The notes under the pieces: generated by a model
Database searches by the model: none
The model's input: only the letters and a program-made list of their open reading frames with translations
What the model was told of the DNA's origin: nothing
Program-made: the position numbers and the translations under genes
Origin: Culex pipiens pallens
Lineage: Eukaryota; Arthropoda; Insecta; Diptera; Culicidae
Assembly (NCBI RefSeq): GCF_016801865.2
Contig: NC_068939.1
Span: forward strand, 123,305,671 to 123,369,670
Direction of reading: 5' to 3'
DNA: 64,000 nucleotides
Part shown: piece after piece, positions 46,855 through 58,091 of the stretch
Layout: the number at the start of each line of letters is the position of its first letter
Position numbering within the stretch: position 1 is the stretch's first letter

Positions 46855-48609
46855 CCACCTCCGTGTACGCACGAGTGCAAGCAGCAGTCAAGTGCTCAGT
46901 GCTCCATCGTTTTTTCGAAATTTTTCGCCGTAATTTACCGTGATAAGCCGCGAGTTTGCTCCAGCAGCATGCCAAGGGCCGGCCGTGGCCGTGGCAGTTC
47001 GAGTGCGGCCTCAAAAAACCCGCGAAGTTCGTCTACCGGCCGTGTGCAAAAAGGTAAACAAACCAACGCCGTGTCGACCGCCATCGCGCAGGGGAGAGTG
47101 AGCGCAGAAGGCATCGACAAAAAGTTACTACATCCCGGATATGTTCCGAGATCACCAGTGCGAACCCGTTCCGGTACCTCCGGTGCCACGACCAGTGGCA
47201 CATCAACATCCGCCAACATCCCCATCAGGAACGAGTTCCAGATGCTGAGCGACGATGAAGAAAACAACAACAACAACACCGACGGTAGCAGCACTACCGA
47301 CGACGACGACGACGATGATGGTCGTGCACGGAAAAAAGTGCCGACGTCAAAAAAGAACAACTCTCCAGCGGAACGTAGACCACCTCCAATTTTTGTTTTG
47401 GACACGTTGGCGGACGATGTTGACGAGTTGCTGGAAGGCCTCGGATATTGTCTGAAAATCGGTAAGTCGGCAGTGCAAGTGATTACACTGAGCAAAAAAG
47501 ATTTCGACCTGGTGCTTGAAGAACTGAAGCGTAGCAACTTCAACTTCTACACATACGACCCAGAGAAGCCCCCTGTTAAGGTCGTCTTGCAGGGTTACCA
47601 AGACCGTCCGATCGCCGACCTGAAGCGACACCTCTCGAACGCCGGAATAAAACCGCGGGAGATTAAAGTGCTCTCGCGCAAGACAACGGTCACGGGTGTG
47701 CACACTCTGTACCTGTTGTACTTCGACCGCGGCACCGTCAAGATCCAAGACCTGCGGCGGACTAAAACATTGGACGGTTTTTGGGTAAACTGGCGGTTTT
47801 ACTCCAAAAACCCGACGGACGTAGCGCAATGCCACCGTTGCCAGAAATTCGGCCACGGCTCGCGGAACTGCAACCTCCGGCCCCGCTGCGTGAAGTGCGG
47901 TGAATCACACCTCTCCGAGGCGTGCGCACTGCCACGAAAGGCGGACTTGGGGGACAAGGCAGAACAAACCAAGCCGCGCGTAAAGTGCGCGAACTGTGAC
48001 GGCAACCATACCGGCAATTACCGCGGATGCGTCGCGCGCAAGGCCTACCTCGAGGAGCAGGAAAAGAGGAAGAAGAAAGCCCACCCTCCTCAGCGAAGTA
48101 CGAGCGCAGCCGTTCCTGCAGCTGGACAGCCTACGGTTCCAGCGGACAACCCAGCGATCCCTCCTGGATGGGGGCGTTCGTTTACCAGCGTGGTCGCTGC
48201 CGGTAGCGGCGATGCGGCCCAGCAAGGAGTCACCGGGGAAGATCTCTTTACCCTGCCGGAGTTCTTTGCTCTCGCGGGGGAGATGATGACGCGGTTTCGG
48301 AGCTGCCGTAACAAGGCGGAGCAATTTCTGGCCCTCGGGGAGCTGATGATCAAGCACATCTATAATTGATTATTTTTGTCTGTGATCTAGTTTTAAGCTT
48401 TCTCTTTATCTAATCTTCCCATTGCACTTTCTGTAAGTTTTTTGAAAACTTTTTCTTACTCTTGTCAATTCCATAGTTATAAGTAATAATTTTTCGATTG
48501 AATTACGATGTAAAACACAGCTGAAAGGAACACCAAAACTCTGTTATATACCTAAATGAACTCATTGTAACTTGGATAATTCACAAATAAAACCGAATTG
48601 AATTGAATT
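46855..48609 (+). mobile_element. Complete ORF1-only Jockey-type retroposon (1.75 kb)
   Basis: The element is flanked by the 12-bp duplication GAAAATCAATCT (46843-46854 and 48610-48621). It has a 5' UTR of about 114 bp, one intact gag frame, a 240-bp 3' UTR with AATAAA at 48586-48591 and a GAATT repeat tail. No endonuclease or RT frame exists, yet both ends look complete. It is therefore a non-autonomous gag-only unit rather than a 5'-truncated LINE. Confidence 0.82.
46969..48369 (+). CDS. Jockey-type ORF1 (gag) protein
   Basis: The frame is open from 46768, but the ATG at 46969 is preferred because codons before 46855 lie outside the inserted element. The product is about 466 residues. The start is basic and G/R-rich (MPRAGRGRG). 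An S/T-rich segment follows, then an acidic D-run near residue 110 and a gag-specific domain (NFNFYTYDPEKPPVKVVLQG onward) of the type placed before zinc knuckles in Jockey ORF1s. Three CCHC motifs follow: CHRCQKFGHGSRNC (about 288), CVKCGESHLSEAC (about 307) and CANCDGNHTGNYRGC (about 340). The tail is Pro/Ala-rich with a short helical C-terminus. It likely binds RNA. The frame is undamaged although no partner ORF2 is present. Confidence 0.9.
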   Translation: MPRAGRGRGSSSAASKNPRSSSTGRVQKGKQTNAVSTAIAQGRVSAEGIDKKLLHPGYVPRSPVRTRSGTSGATTSGTSTSANIPIRNEFQMLSDDEENNNNNTDGSSTTDDDDDDDGRARKKVPTSKKNNSPAERRPPPIFVLDTLADDVDELLEGLGYCLKIGKSAVQVITLSKKDFDLVLEELKRSNFNFYTYDPEKPPVKVVLQGYQDRPIADLKRHLSNAGIKPREIKVLSRKTTVTGVHTLYLLYFDRGTVKIQDLRRTKTLDGFWVNWRFYSKNPTDVAQCHRCQKFGHGSRNCNLRPRCVKCGESHLSEACALPRKADLGDKAEQTKPRVKCANCDGNHTGNYRGCVARKAYLEEQEKRKKKAHPPQRSTSAAVPAAGQPTVPADNPAIPPGWGRSFTSVVAAGSGDAAQQGVTGEDLFTLPEFFALAGEMMTRFRSCRNKAEQFLALGELMIKHIYN

Positions 48610-50505
48610 GAAAATCAATCTGCAGATGATTTTTTGTGAATTTCCTTGTCAGCACCACTCAAACATATTTATTCACTTTGTTTAAACACATTGCCCATCT
48701 ACAAAATGTGACAGGTCATTTTTCGACGTGTGAAGTTACACTTGCAAGTGTAGTAGTGAAAAAGATCTTCCGTCGAATAATCAAGATGATGATTTTTTTA
48801 GATTCCTTTTACCGATCTTTCGTGCGCGAGAGAGGAGAGCCATCCTCCCTTCGAATTTTTTCTCTTGATGAACGTCCAATGATTTTCTTTTGATGATGAT
48901 TATTCCATCGCTGTACCCGACCCTCTCCGATTTCAATGAAACTTTATAGACATGTTTTCCTAGGCCTATATAAGCAATTTTTGTGTATATGGAGACAATA
49001 GTACTCGAAAATAACATTTGAGAAAGGCGTAAGGTATTTAAATATTTTTGTATTTTGTAATTTAAAAATTACTGTATCTCGAAGCCGTTGCGTCGCATCA
49101 AAAAGTGGTCAAAGACAAACTTGTAGGAAATTGGACGGGCTTTCTGAAAAAATACACTAAAACAAAAATACACGCCACATCTATAAGATTTTTTAATTTT
49201 TAAGTCTAAAACATAAATTTAAAGGTGATGTCACGATTTTTTTTCGTTCAAAATTTTTGAGGAAATAGCCTTAAATGTTACCAAAAGACTGACGAAAAAT
49301 GTAGGATGGTATGTCTCTCCTAAAAAAATGCAAAAATCATTTACTAAAACTGTTTTTTTGACAAGTGGTCTAAACGTCAAAATTTTTAAAAACCAGTAGT
49401 GGGAATCGATTCTCGAGACAATTTCACATAAAAGTCTTCATATTGACCATTGTCCTATGTCCAATCCTTGGGAAGATACAGCGGTTTAAAAAATAAAAAT
49501 GTTGAAAAAACTTTTTTTGGTGGTTTTTGGCAATTTCTATATGACAGACTTGGTTATTCAGTCTCGTACATATTTTTACCGGAAAGCTCGTCCAATTTCC
49601 CATAAGTTTGCCTTAAACAGCATTTTAATTGGATGTAAGGGCTTGCAGATATAAGCTTAATTACATTTCTAATAACTTAAAATAGAATATTTTTTTCAGT
49701 GTGGTAGAAACCAGGATAGTAAATTTGCTTACGTAAATATAAAAACGAAAAAAGCCCAAAAAGGCAAACTTATGGGAAATTGGACGAGCTTTCCGGTAAA
49801 AATATGTACGAGACTGAATAACCTAGTCTGTCATATAGAAATTACCAAAAACCACCAAAAAACGATTTTTCAACATTTTTATTTTTTAAACCGCTGTATC
49901 TTCCCAAGGATTGGACATAGGACAATGGTCAATATGGAGACTTTTATGTAAAATTGTCTGGAGAATCGATTCCCACTACTGGTTTTTAAAAATTTTGACG
50001 TTTAGACCACTTTTCAAAAAAATAGTTTTAGTAAATGATTTTTGTATTTTTTTAGGAGAGACATACCATCCTGCATTTTTCGTTAGTCTTTTGGTAACAT
50101 TTAAGGCTATTTCCTCAAAAATTTTGAACGAAAAAAAATCGTGACATCACCTTTAAATTTAAGTTTTAGACTTGAAAATCAAAAATCTAATAGATGTGGC
50201 GTGTATTTTTGTTTTAGTGTATTTTTTTCAGAAAGCCCGTCCAATTTCCTACAAGTTTGTCTTTGACCACTTTTTGATACGACGCAACGGCTTCGAGATA
50301 CAGTAATTTTTAAATTACAAAATACAAAAATATTTAAATACCTTACGCCTTTCTCAAATGTTATTTTCGAGTACTATTGTCTCCATATACACAAAAATGG
50401 CTTATATAGGCCTAGGATAACATGTCTACAAAGTTTCATTGAAATCGGAGAGGGTCGGGTACAAAAGTACCAGAAAAATACCTGATTTGAGCTGGAATTG
50501 CTCTA

Positions 50506-50834
50506 TATGGGTATCTGATCAATATTACAAAAAACTTTTCGACAGAACAATGTCGGAAATAATACCAAACTTCAAGGAAGCATCCTAATACATCATCCTG
50601 TATAGATACAAGACTAGTCAAGACCTTCGGACACCGGAACAGGTTCCAACCGGAAACGGTTCACTGAGCTGATGTCGATTGGTGCCCAACTGGAACCGGC
50701 TCCGGTGCCCCGTAGGACTTAACCATGTCAATTATTTTTGCAGGATGATGTATTAGAATGATGCCTTGAAGTTTTGCATCATTTCCGGCATTGTTCTGTG
50801 AAAGAGTTTTTGTTATATTGACCAATAACCCATA
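50506..50834. mobile_element. Small inverted-repeat MITE (about 330 bp)
   Basis: ATGGGTATCTGATCAATATTAC-type left end and GTTATATTGACCAATAACCCAT-type right end are complementary through most of the element (AGAACAATGTCGGAAAT / CATTTCCGGCATTGTTCT). It sits at the edge of the foldback and is absent from the matching left side. Confidence 0.7.
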
Positions 50835-51432
50835 TTGTAGGGCCGATGTACCCCAACGGAATCCGGAATATCTCCGGTAAAAGTGGACCATATTTGTCCC
50901 CCATCTGACCTTAAAAATATAGACAAGTCTGGAGTTTTTGCAACCGGAAGCATTCAAATTGGTTAATTCTACCAAAAGTTATGAGATTTCTAAGAAAAAA
51001 AATAATGGTCAAACGACTACCCGAGCGTTTGAGTGTTAAATTGTGCGCTAAAATGATGTCTCAAAGCAGATGCTTTCATTGAAAACCGAAAATTTTAAAC
51101 TTGATTTGAAAAAAAAAAAATGAATGCCCCCTAAAAAATGACTTGAAATATTGTAAAATCATTTCCGTTTTTTCACTAACTGCAACTGCTGCACTAAAAA
51201 ATGACATGAAAATACCAAATTTTGGTATTAATTTGCAAATTACTGCGACCAAAATGTGCCCTTGGTTGCCCAGTTATAGATGGTAAAATACCATAAAATA
51301 ATACCAATATCATGTGTATGCAAGACCACAGGAATAACAAAATCTGATGTTCCAAGGGCGTGGGAATACCAAGATATAAAACGATGGCAATACCAAGTTT
51401 TGGTATTCAAGCAATGATCAATGCAATGTTGT

Positions 51433-53530
51433 GAGGTTCGATTGAGGAGCTGGTCGAGTTCGAATCGTCGTCGCGCGCTCTTGCCTTGTAACTTTTTTTC
51501 AGTGATTAATTTCGGCCGAATTGCTTGGTGACACGGATTGATCGATTCGGGGTCACTCCGGGAACGTCGTGGTGATCGAAGATTTGTTGGCTACCGTTTC
51601 GTAGTTACGAAAATCGCGTTTTTAAATCGTGATAATTCGGCGATTTAGTTGCTTTTCTCCACGCGTTGCATTTGCATGGTGATAGTATTAGTGAAAAGAA
51701 ATTGTGTCTCACGCACACCAAATCATGCTTGATTAAAAAGTCTCTGTGTTTGAAGAGAACCTCTCTGTTTGTGATCGACGGCACTTGGGTTGCATTAGTG
51801 TGTGTGGCCCGAAAAGGGTGGTAAATGGGAGCCTTTGTGATGAGGAGGCCGGAAGAAGACCGAAGATGCTTTTGTGCGGTTCTGCTTCTTACTGTGGTTC
51901 GTGTGTGCGCTTTTTGGCTCGCCGATGACATGGCTCGGCGGCGCGCTGTTGCTGGTGGAACGCCACGAAATCGGGTGAGCCAATTCCAATAGGAATTTGT
52001 TATGTGAATGTAGATGTGTGAGCGTGAGTGCATGAGTGCAGGGTTGACAGGTTGCCAGATATATCTGGGAATGCCAGATTTTTCAAGTGTCAGCCAGAAT
52101 AAACATTCACATATATGTTGCCAGATTTTCACTTTTTGTCCATTTTGAGCAACTTTATGACTAAAATTGGCAAATTTAATTGAAATTAAAAAAATAGAAT
52201 GTAGTTTTCTTTGATAAAATGTAAATTCAATATCGTTGAGCACATTAATCCAGTTGAAACGTCTGAATTCTACAAACTTTTGAATTAATTAATATCCTCC
52301 TTCCCCTACACCATTAAGAATTGTTAGATTTTCATCTTTCAGATTTTTCCAGATTTAGAATTGATACTTTGCTAGATTGTTTTAAATTTTGTCCTGGTAA
52401 CCCTGCATGAGTGAATGAGATTGAGCCAAAACAACAATTACTGATCCACACAACCATGTTTGAATGTGGTTGTAGATGTTGTTTAGAAAGTGTTGCCAAT
52501 TATCATTCAATGTAATATTATTATTATTATTTTTGTGATTATTTACTTATTTTATTTTTATTTTTAATAACATGTTTGTTCAAGGTTGTTATTTCAAGAA
52601 GCTTTTTTTAAGTTTTCTTTTTTATGTTGTTTCGGCTCATAAGTGAACGGTTGCGTGAGAAAATCTGATAATAACTCTAATTTTCAGCTTCAAGGTTAAA
52701 TAAGTATACAAAACATCACGACGCAAATTTAATTGGCATCGCGTTCACGGATACTCAGCAACGTGTTTTTCGGAGCCGTTTATTTGATATTTAATTTCCA
52801 TAAGTCCTTCTTTCATCATCGTTGATTGGAAGGCACGCCGCCGGTTTAGTTCGTTTAAGTTATTGTTTTAATTTCATTACAATCGGTGTCCTCTTTTCTT
52901 TTCATTTATATTCGTTTATCGTAATAATTTACTCTAACTGGCAGTTTTAGTATTAACTCAACAAACTATTGATTTTATGAAGAGTAAAGCGTCTTTTATT
53001 TACTATTTTTGAAATTTGTTCGCGCTATCTAATTTGTACAAACAGTAAAAATATACTAATAAGTCCAGCCCATAGCACTACTGCTCGGTTGGCACGCGTC
53101 CGATTAAAAAACTTTTTAAATAATCAATTATTTATCTTTCCGCAGCCGGCTGCCTAAGATTTAAAATGTTCAACCGATAAACAAAATGCTCATGGTCACA
53201 TCACTGCCACTCGTGAATCCTGACCTCATACCCATCTACTAACCCCCTCAAAACTCATGTGATACTTTGTCGGAGAAGCAGTCGATTGGGCGGTCTCTAT
53301 CACTCAAGTATCGGACTAACATTCCCATCCACTTCCCCGTGACTCTACCACTGGTCGTGGCCGGCGCCGGTATTGATCAGCATGATAGGGGCCTTTGAGA
53401 AGTTGTGAAGCGAGGAAAGATAGCACCCACTCATCTTCCACGGCTCGTGGATGTAACTTCTGGAGGTCCTGGTCAATAACGGAGTAGCAACTGCGGGTGG
53501 GCACCTATGCTTATGCTTATGCTTATGCTT
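51433..53530 (+). mobile_element. 2.1-kb retroposon without coding capacity, TTATGC tail
   Basis: A 25-bp direct repeat starting CAAGCAATGATC flanks it (51408-51432 and 53531-53555). The 3' end (53,290-53,530) is the sequence also found at 30188-30408 and ends in TTATGC repeats. The 5' part is moderately GC-rich (51,433-52,000). It contains a short ATG frame ending at CGG|GTGAGC that looks like an exon edge, but no endonuclease or RT. It hosts a hAT-like MITE. Confidence 0.75.
52039..52405. mobile_element. hAT-like MITE (367 bp)
   Basis: The ends CAGGGTTGACAGG and CCTGGTAACCCTG carry an 8-bp duplication CATGAGTG (52031-52038 and 52406-52413). AT-rich, with repeated CCAGATTTT motifs inside. 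Confidence 0.87.
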
Positions 53531-53786
53531 CAAGCAATGATCAATGCAATGTTGTTTTTTTTCAAAAATCCAGAATAGCTCAACTTAGTATTGAAATGGT
53601 TTTATTTTGTGGTATTATTTTACCCTTGGAATAACATGGTTTGGTATTGTTGTGGTCTTCTACATACAATATTTTTGTATGAATTTGTGGTATTTAACCA
53701 TCTATAGCTGGGCACACATTTTGGTGCCTGTTATTTGCAAAAGTAATACAAAAATGTTGTATTCCTGCTCGGGAAGGGAAGAAATA

Positions 53787-55350
53787 GAGCAATTCCAGCT
53801 CAAATCAGGAATCTTCCTGGTACTTTTGTACCCGACCCTCTCCGGTTTCAATGAATCTTTGTAGACATGTTATCGTAGGCCTATATAAGCCATTTTGATG
53901 TATATGGAGCCAATTGTACTCAAAAATGATATTTGAGAAATATGTGTGTTATTTAAATAGTTTTGTATTTTTTTATTTAAATATTGCTGTATCTCGAAGC
54001 CGTTGCATCGTATCAAATATTGGTTAAAGACAAACTTGTAGGAATTTGGACGGGCCTTCTGAAAAAAAAAATACGCTGAAAGAAAAATACACGCCAATGC
54101 TTTGAGATTTTTAAAATTTTTAGTTTAAAAAATAAATTCTTAGGTGACGTCACGATTTTTTTTTTCAAAGTTTTTGAGGAATTAGCCTAAAATGTTACAA
54201 AAGACTCACGAAAAATGCAGATGAACTCACGAAAAAAAAGCAAAAATCATTTACTGAAACTGTTTTTTTGAAAAGTGGTATAAACGTCTAAATTTTCAAA
54301 AACTGACAGTGGGAATCGATTTCCCAGACAATTTTACATACAAGAATATTGACCACTGTCCTATGTCCAATACTTGTGAAGATACAGCGGTTTTAAAATT
54401 AAAAATGCTGAAAAAAAAGGTTTTTTTTGTGGTTTTTGGCAATTTCTATATGCCAGACTTGATTTTTCAGTCGCAAAAATATTTTTACCGAAAAGCTCGT
54501 CAAATTTCTCATCAGTTTGCCTTTGACACCATTTCAATTCGATGTATGGGCTTACAGATATAGGCTTAATTACATTGCTCATAACTGAAAATATTGTATT
54601 TTTTTCAGTGTGGTAGATACCTGGATAGTAAATAAGCTTACGTAAATATTAAAACGAGTCAAATTGAAATGATGTCAAAGACAAACTTATGGGAAATTGG
54701 TCGAGCTTTCCGGTAAAAATATTTTCGAGACTGAAAAATCTAGTCTGTCATATAGAAATCGCCAAAAACCACCAAAAAACCTATTTTTTCAACATTTTTA
54801 TTTTTAAAACCGCTGTATCTTCACAAGGATTGGACATAGGACAGTGGTCAATATGGAGACTTTTATGTAAAGATGTCTGAGAAATTGATTCCCTTTGTCG
54901 GTTTTGGAAAATTTTGAGGTTTAGACTTCTTTTCAAAAAAACAGTTTTAGTAAATAAGTTTTATATTTTTTTAGGAGAGACATACAATCCTATAATTTTC
55001 ATAAGTCTTTTTGTAACATCTTAGGCTAATTCTTCAAAAATTTTGACCGAAAAAAAATCGTGACATCACATTAAAATTTAACTTTTAAACTTAAAAATTG
55101 AAAAATCTCATAGAAATGCCGTGTACGATGCGTTGGCTTTGAGATACGGTCATTTTTAAATTACAAAAAAACAATAATATTTAAATAACATACACCCTTC
55201 TCAAATGTCATTTTTGAGCACAATCGGCTCCATATAAACAAAAATGGCTTATATAGGCCTAGGGTAACATGTCTAAAAAGTTTAATTGAAATCGGAGAGG
55301 GTCGGGTACAAAAGTACCAGAAACATTCCCGATTTGAGCTGGAATTGCTC
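53787..55350. mobile_element. Palindromic foldback element, copy 2
   Basis: The termini GAGCAATTCCAGCTCAAATC and GATTTGAGCTGGAATTGCTC are present. The arms are complementary for roughly 750 bp each, with a spacer at about 54,540-54,660. It is the same family as copy 1. No coding capacity and no clear target duplication. Confidence 0.85.
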
Positions 55351-56043
55351 AATATAGCTTTTCTTGCCCAATTTCTATTATCGGCTTATCAGAACTTTGA
55401 TCATGAATTACAGCATTCATAACGTGATTTTTAATCATTCAAAGTAACAAAGAGCACATCTAACAGTGAGCATGCAACTCTTTTTTGTGAAGTATCTTGT
55501 GTAGCCGCAAACTACGTCCAGGAAATCACCAACCACGTGGGAGTGGTCACGGAACGCGACGTGCATCTTGACTGTTCGCTTGCTGAGATGCAACTGGCCG
55601 ACTGCGACTGTTTAAATGTAACAGTCATTAGCCACCAACGGCGCCCGCCATGTCAGTTTGTAGATCTCGATTTTAAGGGACGGGAATGTTAGTTAGCGCA
55701 GCTTGCTACTAGGGCAGCTGGTTTGCCCTGTGCTTACACCCCACAAGCGCCAGGACCCTGAAAATTTGTTAGTAAGGTTGGGTATTTGGTCAAGATTCAC
55801 CATAGAAGATGATGATGCGACCCAAAATCAAAGTGTTTGTTTAATGCGTTTATGTATTAATCTCAAGGCAAAAAATCGGATGCTGCGGATGAGACAATTC
55901 CCGTTTAACTGTTGTTAAATTTTTAATGAAATGGTTTAATCTTAGACAGCCGGCTGTGGAAAGATTTAGCCAAATAATGTATATTTATAGAATGAGGTGT
56001 TAAACGCAATGCTGCAATGATAGCGTGGTCTGATTTTTTATTA
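55351..56043. other. Intergenic, moderately GC-rich block of unknown origin
   Basis: The block 55,500-55,900 (GTCCAGGAAATCACCAACC..., GGACGGGAATG...) is GC-richer than its neighbours and may be a LINE 3' UTR remnant or unique DNA. No frame is convincing. Confidence 0.35.
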
Positions 56044-56045
56044 TA

Positions 56046-56968
56046 GGGTAGGGTAGTCATCAATGAGACACTTTTGGTTTTTAACATTCAACGATTTTTG
56101 TATTTTTTTCATCAGCATGTTTTAATGAGCTTTTTGTTGCATTTACTTTCTTTTAATGTGTTCTAACATTGACCAAAATATGAGATCGATATTACGTCTA
56201 CAGCCCGAGATATTCAACTGTCTCATTGTAGACGCACTTGGCAGGAACAATGAGACAGCTGGGGAACAATGAGACACTATACGAAAATCAATAATTTTCT
56301 AGTAAAATGTCATATTTTTGTATTGTTTCGTTGCAGGTAACTTGCATTAATTATTCTAAAGCAATTTTGTCAACATGAAACTTCAATTAACAAAAGTTAT
56401 ACTAAAAAGTATTAAAATTTTGTAAAATCCATATATTTTTACTAAATAACTTTATATGTTTTGTTAAATGGAGTAAAATCTCAAAAAATATGCCAAAAAT
56501 CACTTTCAATTCATGTTTTGAAAGAATTACTTAGATTTTGAAAAGATTATTGAAGAAAAATCGAAGTGTCTCATTGTTACCCATGGGCTGAAAGGAGTGG
56601 GGAACAATGAGACAGCCCTAGATTTTGGGTTTATTCTTAATTTTGGTCAAACCTAATGAAAGGACTTTGTAGCCCAACTCATTCCCTATGAAACGTCGAA
56701 AGAAATTTGAAGAAATGTTTGTTTTGGTGTTAATGGCAGCCTAGGAGCGAAAAAGTAATTTTTGTCCGTAATTTACTTTTACACCCCAGAATCAAACATT
56801 TATGAATAACTTTTCAAGGGAGTGCCCATAACCAAAGCCACTATTATGGCAGACGTATATCCTATAGACACACCTTTCCCCAAAATTTGAGCCTGATTGG
56901 TTGAAACTACTACTTGTGAGAGCAATTTTATCATTGTTCCCCGTGTCTCATTGATGACTACTCTACCC
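56046..56968. mobile_element. TA-flanked MITE with GGGTAGGGTAGTCATCAATG termini
   Basis: The inverted ends match 26 of 27 bp (56044-56070 and 56944-56970, counting the TA). Internal GGAACAATGAGACA motifs recur. No coding capacity. Confidence 0.87.
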
Positions 56969-56983
56969 TACAATCATTTAATT

Positions 56984-57065
56984 CAGCGATTCTCAACGGG
57001 GGTACCGGGCCTACTTGATTTACATGGCAGGGGGTACCAGCCTAGAAGAAGGTTGAGAATCGCTG
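56984..57065. mobile_element. 82-bp hAT-like micro-MITE
   Basis: CAGCGATTCTCAAC ... GTTGAGAATCGCTG is flanked by the perfect 8-bp duplication ATTTAATT (56976-56983 and 57066-57073). The interior carries a GGGGGTACC/GGGGGTACC pair. Confidence 0.88.
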
Positions 57066-57073
57066 ATTTAATT

Positions 57074-57385
57074 CATAAATTTATTACGGAATAAACGCGA
57101 CGAAATCAACCGTCAACGTTCCTTCCGATCTTCTTTCTGTTAGCCAGAAAATGTATAGGTTTTCGATGCCTCTCAAGCTACGATGCTATGGAGAGGGCTT
57201 GACACACAAACACCCGACGTCGAGCCCTCCGAGCTACGGAGCTATGGAAAGGTCTTTTTCAACACAAAAAAACACTCGCGCATCACACAACGTTCTTGCT
57301 GAATCAAAATAACTTTGTTACTCGATAAACCTAACGAACTTAACCGTTAAAGTGCCTTCCAATCAGCAATGATGAAGAAAGGGCT
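57074..57385. repeat. Local repeat region
   Basis: Two related phrases, AGCTACGATGCTATGGAGAGG (57178) and AGCTACGGAGCTATGGAAAGG (57233), occur as a diverged tandem duplication of about 55 bp. Otherwise nothing seen. Confidence 0.4.
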
Positions 57386-57389
57386 TTAA

Positions 57390-58087
57390 GGGGTTACATA
57401 CATGTAGAAAATATCAATATTTCATATTTCCGAATATTTATTAAATCTTTTAAAAAGATGATTTCCAAACACTCCAGAAAGTTTCATGAAGATATTTCAT
57501 GATTTAAGTGAGTAGAAGACGATTTAAGTTTAAAGTTTTGCCATGCGCAAAGCGAACTGTCAAACTTTGTGAGCGTTTTTCTAGAAATACAGAGTTGATT
57601 TACGGGTGCCACGATATCTCGATATTGAATGGACCAAATTGGCTGAAATTTGGGATGAAGAATCTCAAGACATATTCCGTGTGCATGACGAAGCCCGATT
57701 TAGAAATTTTGCCTTTTTAAAAAATGCAAAAATCAAAAACTGATGATTTTTATATGAAAAACACAAAAATATTTTTTTCTTTTTTTTAAATAAGTTTTTT
57801 TGAAAATCAGCCTTCGTCATGCACACAGCACCGGTTTAATGAGTCTTCACCAAAATGTTGAGCTGATTTGGTCAAGGCAGTGCTTAGATATCGTGGCACC
57901 CGTTTTTTGAAACGACTAACTTCAAATAGCTTTATCTCGGCAATGATACAACCAAATGTCTTCAAACTTGTTTTGATAATATTTGAAAGTGTATATTTTA
58001 ATGCCCAAAAAACAGATTCTAAATAAAATTAAGTGTGTGCTCCCACCAACCTCTGACTTTTTTGTCGATTTACATGTATGTAACCCC
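57390..58087. mobile_element. TTAA-flanked inverted-repeat element, copy B
   Basis: GGGGTTACATACATGTA and TACATGTATGTAACCCC are flanked by TTAA (57386-57389 and 58088-58091). It shares internal inverted blocks with copy A and lacks copy A's foldback, so it serves as the empty-site control. Confidence 0.85.
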
Positions 58088-58091
58088 TTAA

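Larger units (their letters stand above)
46733..48913. mobile_element. hAT-like MITE (about 0.4 kb net) hosting a LINE
   Basis: The ends CAGGGATGGAATAATC and GATTATTCCATCGCTG have one mismatch. The perfect 8-bp duplication TACCCGAC lies at 46725-46732 and 48914-48921. An 8-bp target and CAG-type ends are hAT hallmarks. The right foldback arm shows the empty site. Confidence 0.88.
46683..50503. mobile_element. Palindromic foldback element, copy 1
   Basis: The ends GAGCAATTCCAGCTCAAATC and the inverse GATTTGAGCTGGAATTGCTC are present. The arms are complementary for about 800 bp around a centre near 49,690. The left arm is interrupted by the hAT-like MITE and LINE at 46733-48913. The same family is intact at 53787-55350. 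Confidence 0.8.
46512..51002. mobile_element. Outer inverted-repeat element split by later insertions
   Basis: The left arm 46,512-46,680 and right arm 50,836-51,002 are inverted copies (TATAACTTTTGGTAGA / TCTACCAAAAGTTATGA; GGGGTACCTCGGCCC / GGGCCGATGTACCCC). Their junction is occupied by a foldback (46683-50503) and a small MITE (50506-50834). The exact outer ends are unclear. Confidence 0.65.
51010..53779 (-). mobile_element. Inverted-repeat element rich in AATACCAAAATTTGGTATT, interrupted copy
   Basis: The segments 51,010-51,432 and 53,556-53,779 are reverse-complement matches to parts of the element at 61157-62781 (GCGCTAAAATGATGTCTCAAA; CTGCTCGGG end). They are separated by the retroposon insertion at 51433-53530. 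Confidence 0.7.

Noticed and set aside
46768..46968. Upstream extension of the Jockey gag frame (67 codons)
   Set aside because: Much of it lies outside the target duplication and in the hAT-like MITE, so the start at 46969 is preferred.
51605..52243. 212-codon minus-strand frame
   Set aside because: It crosses the boundary of the hAT-like MITE at 52039 and has no recognisable motif.
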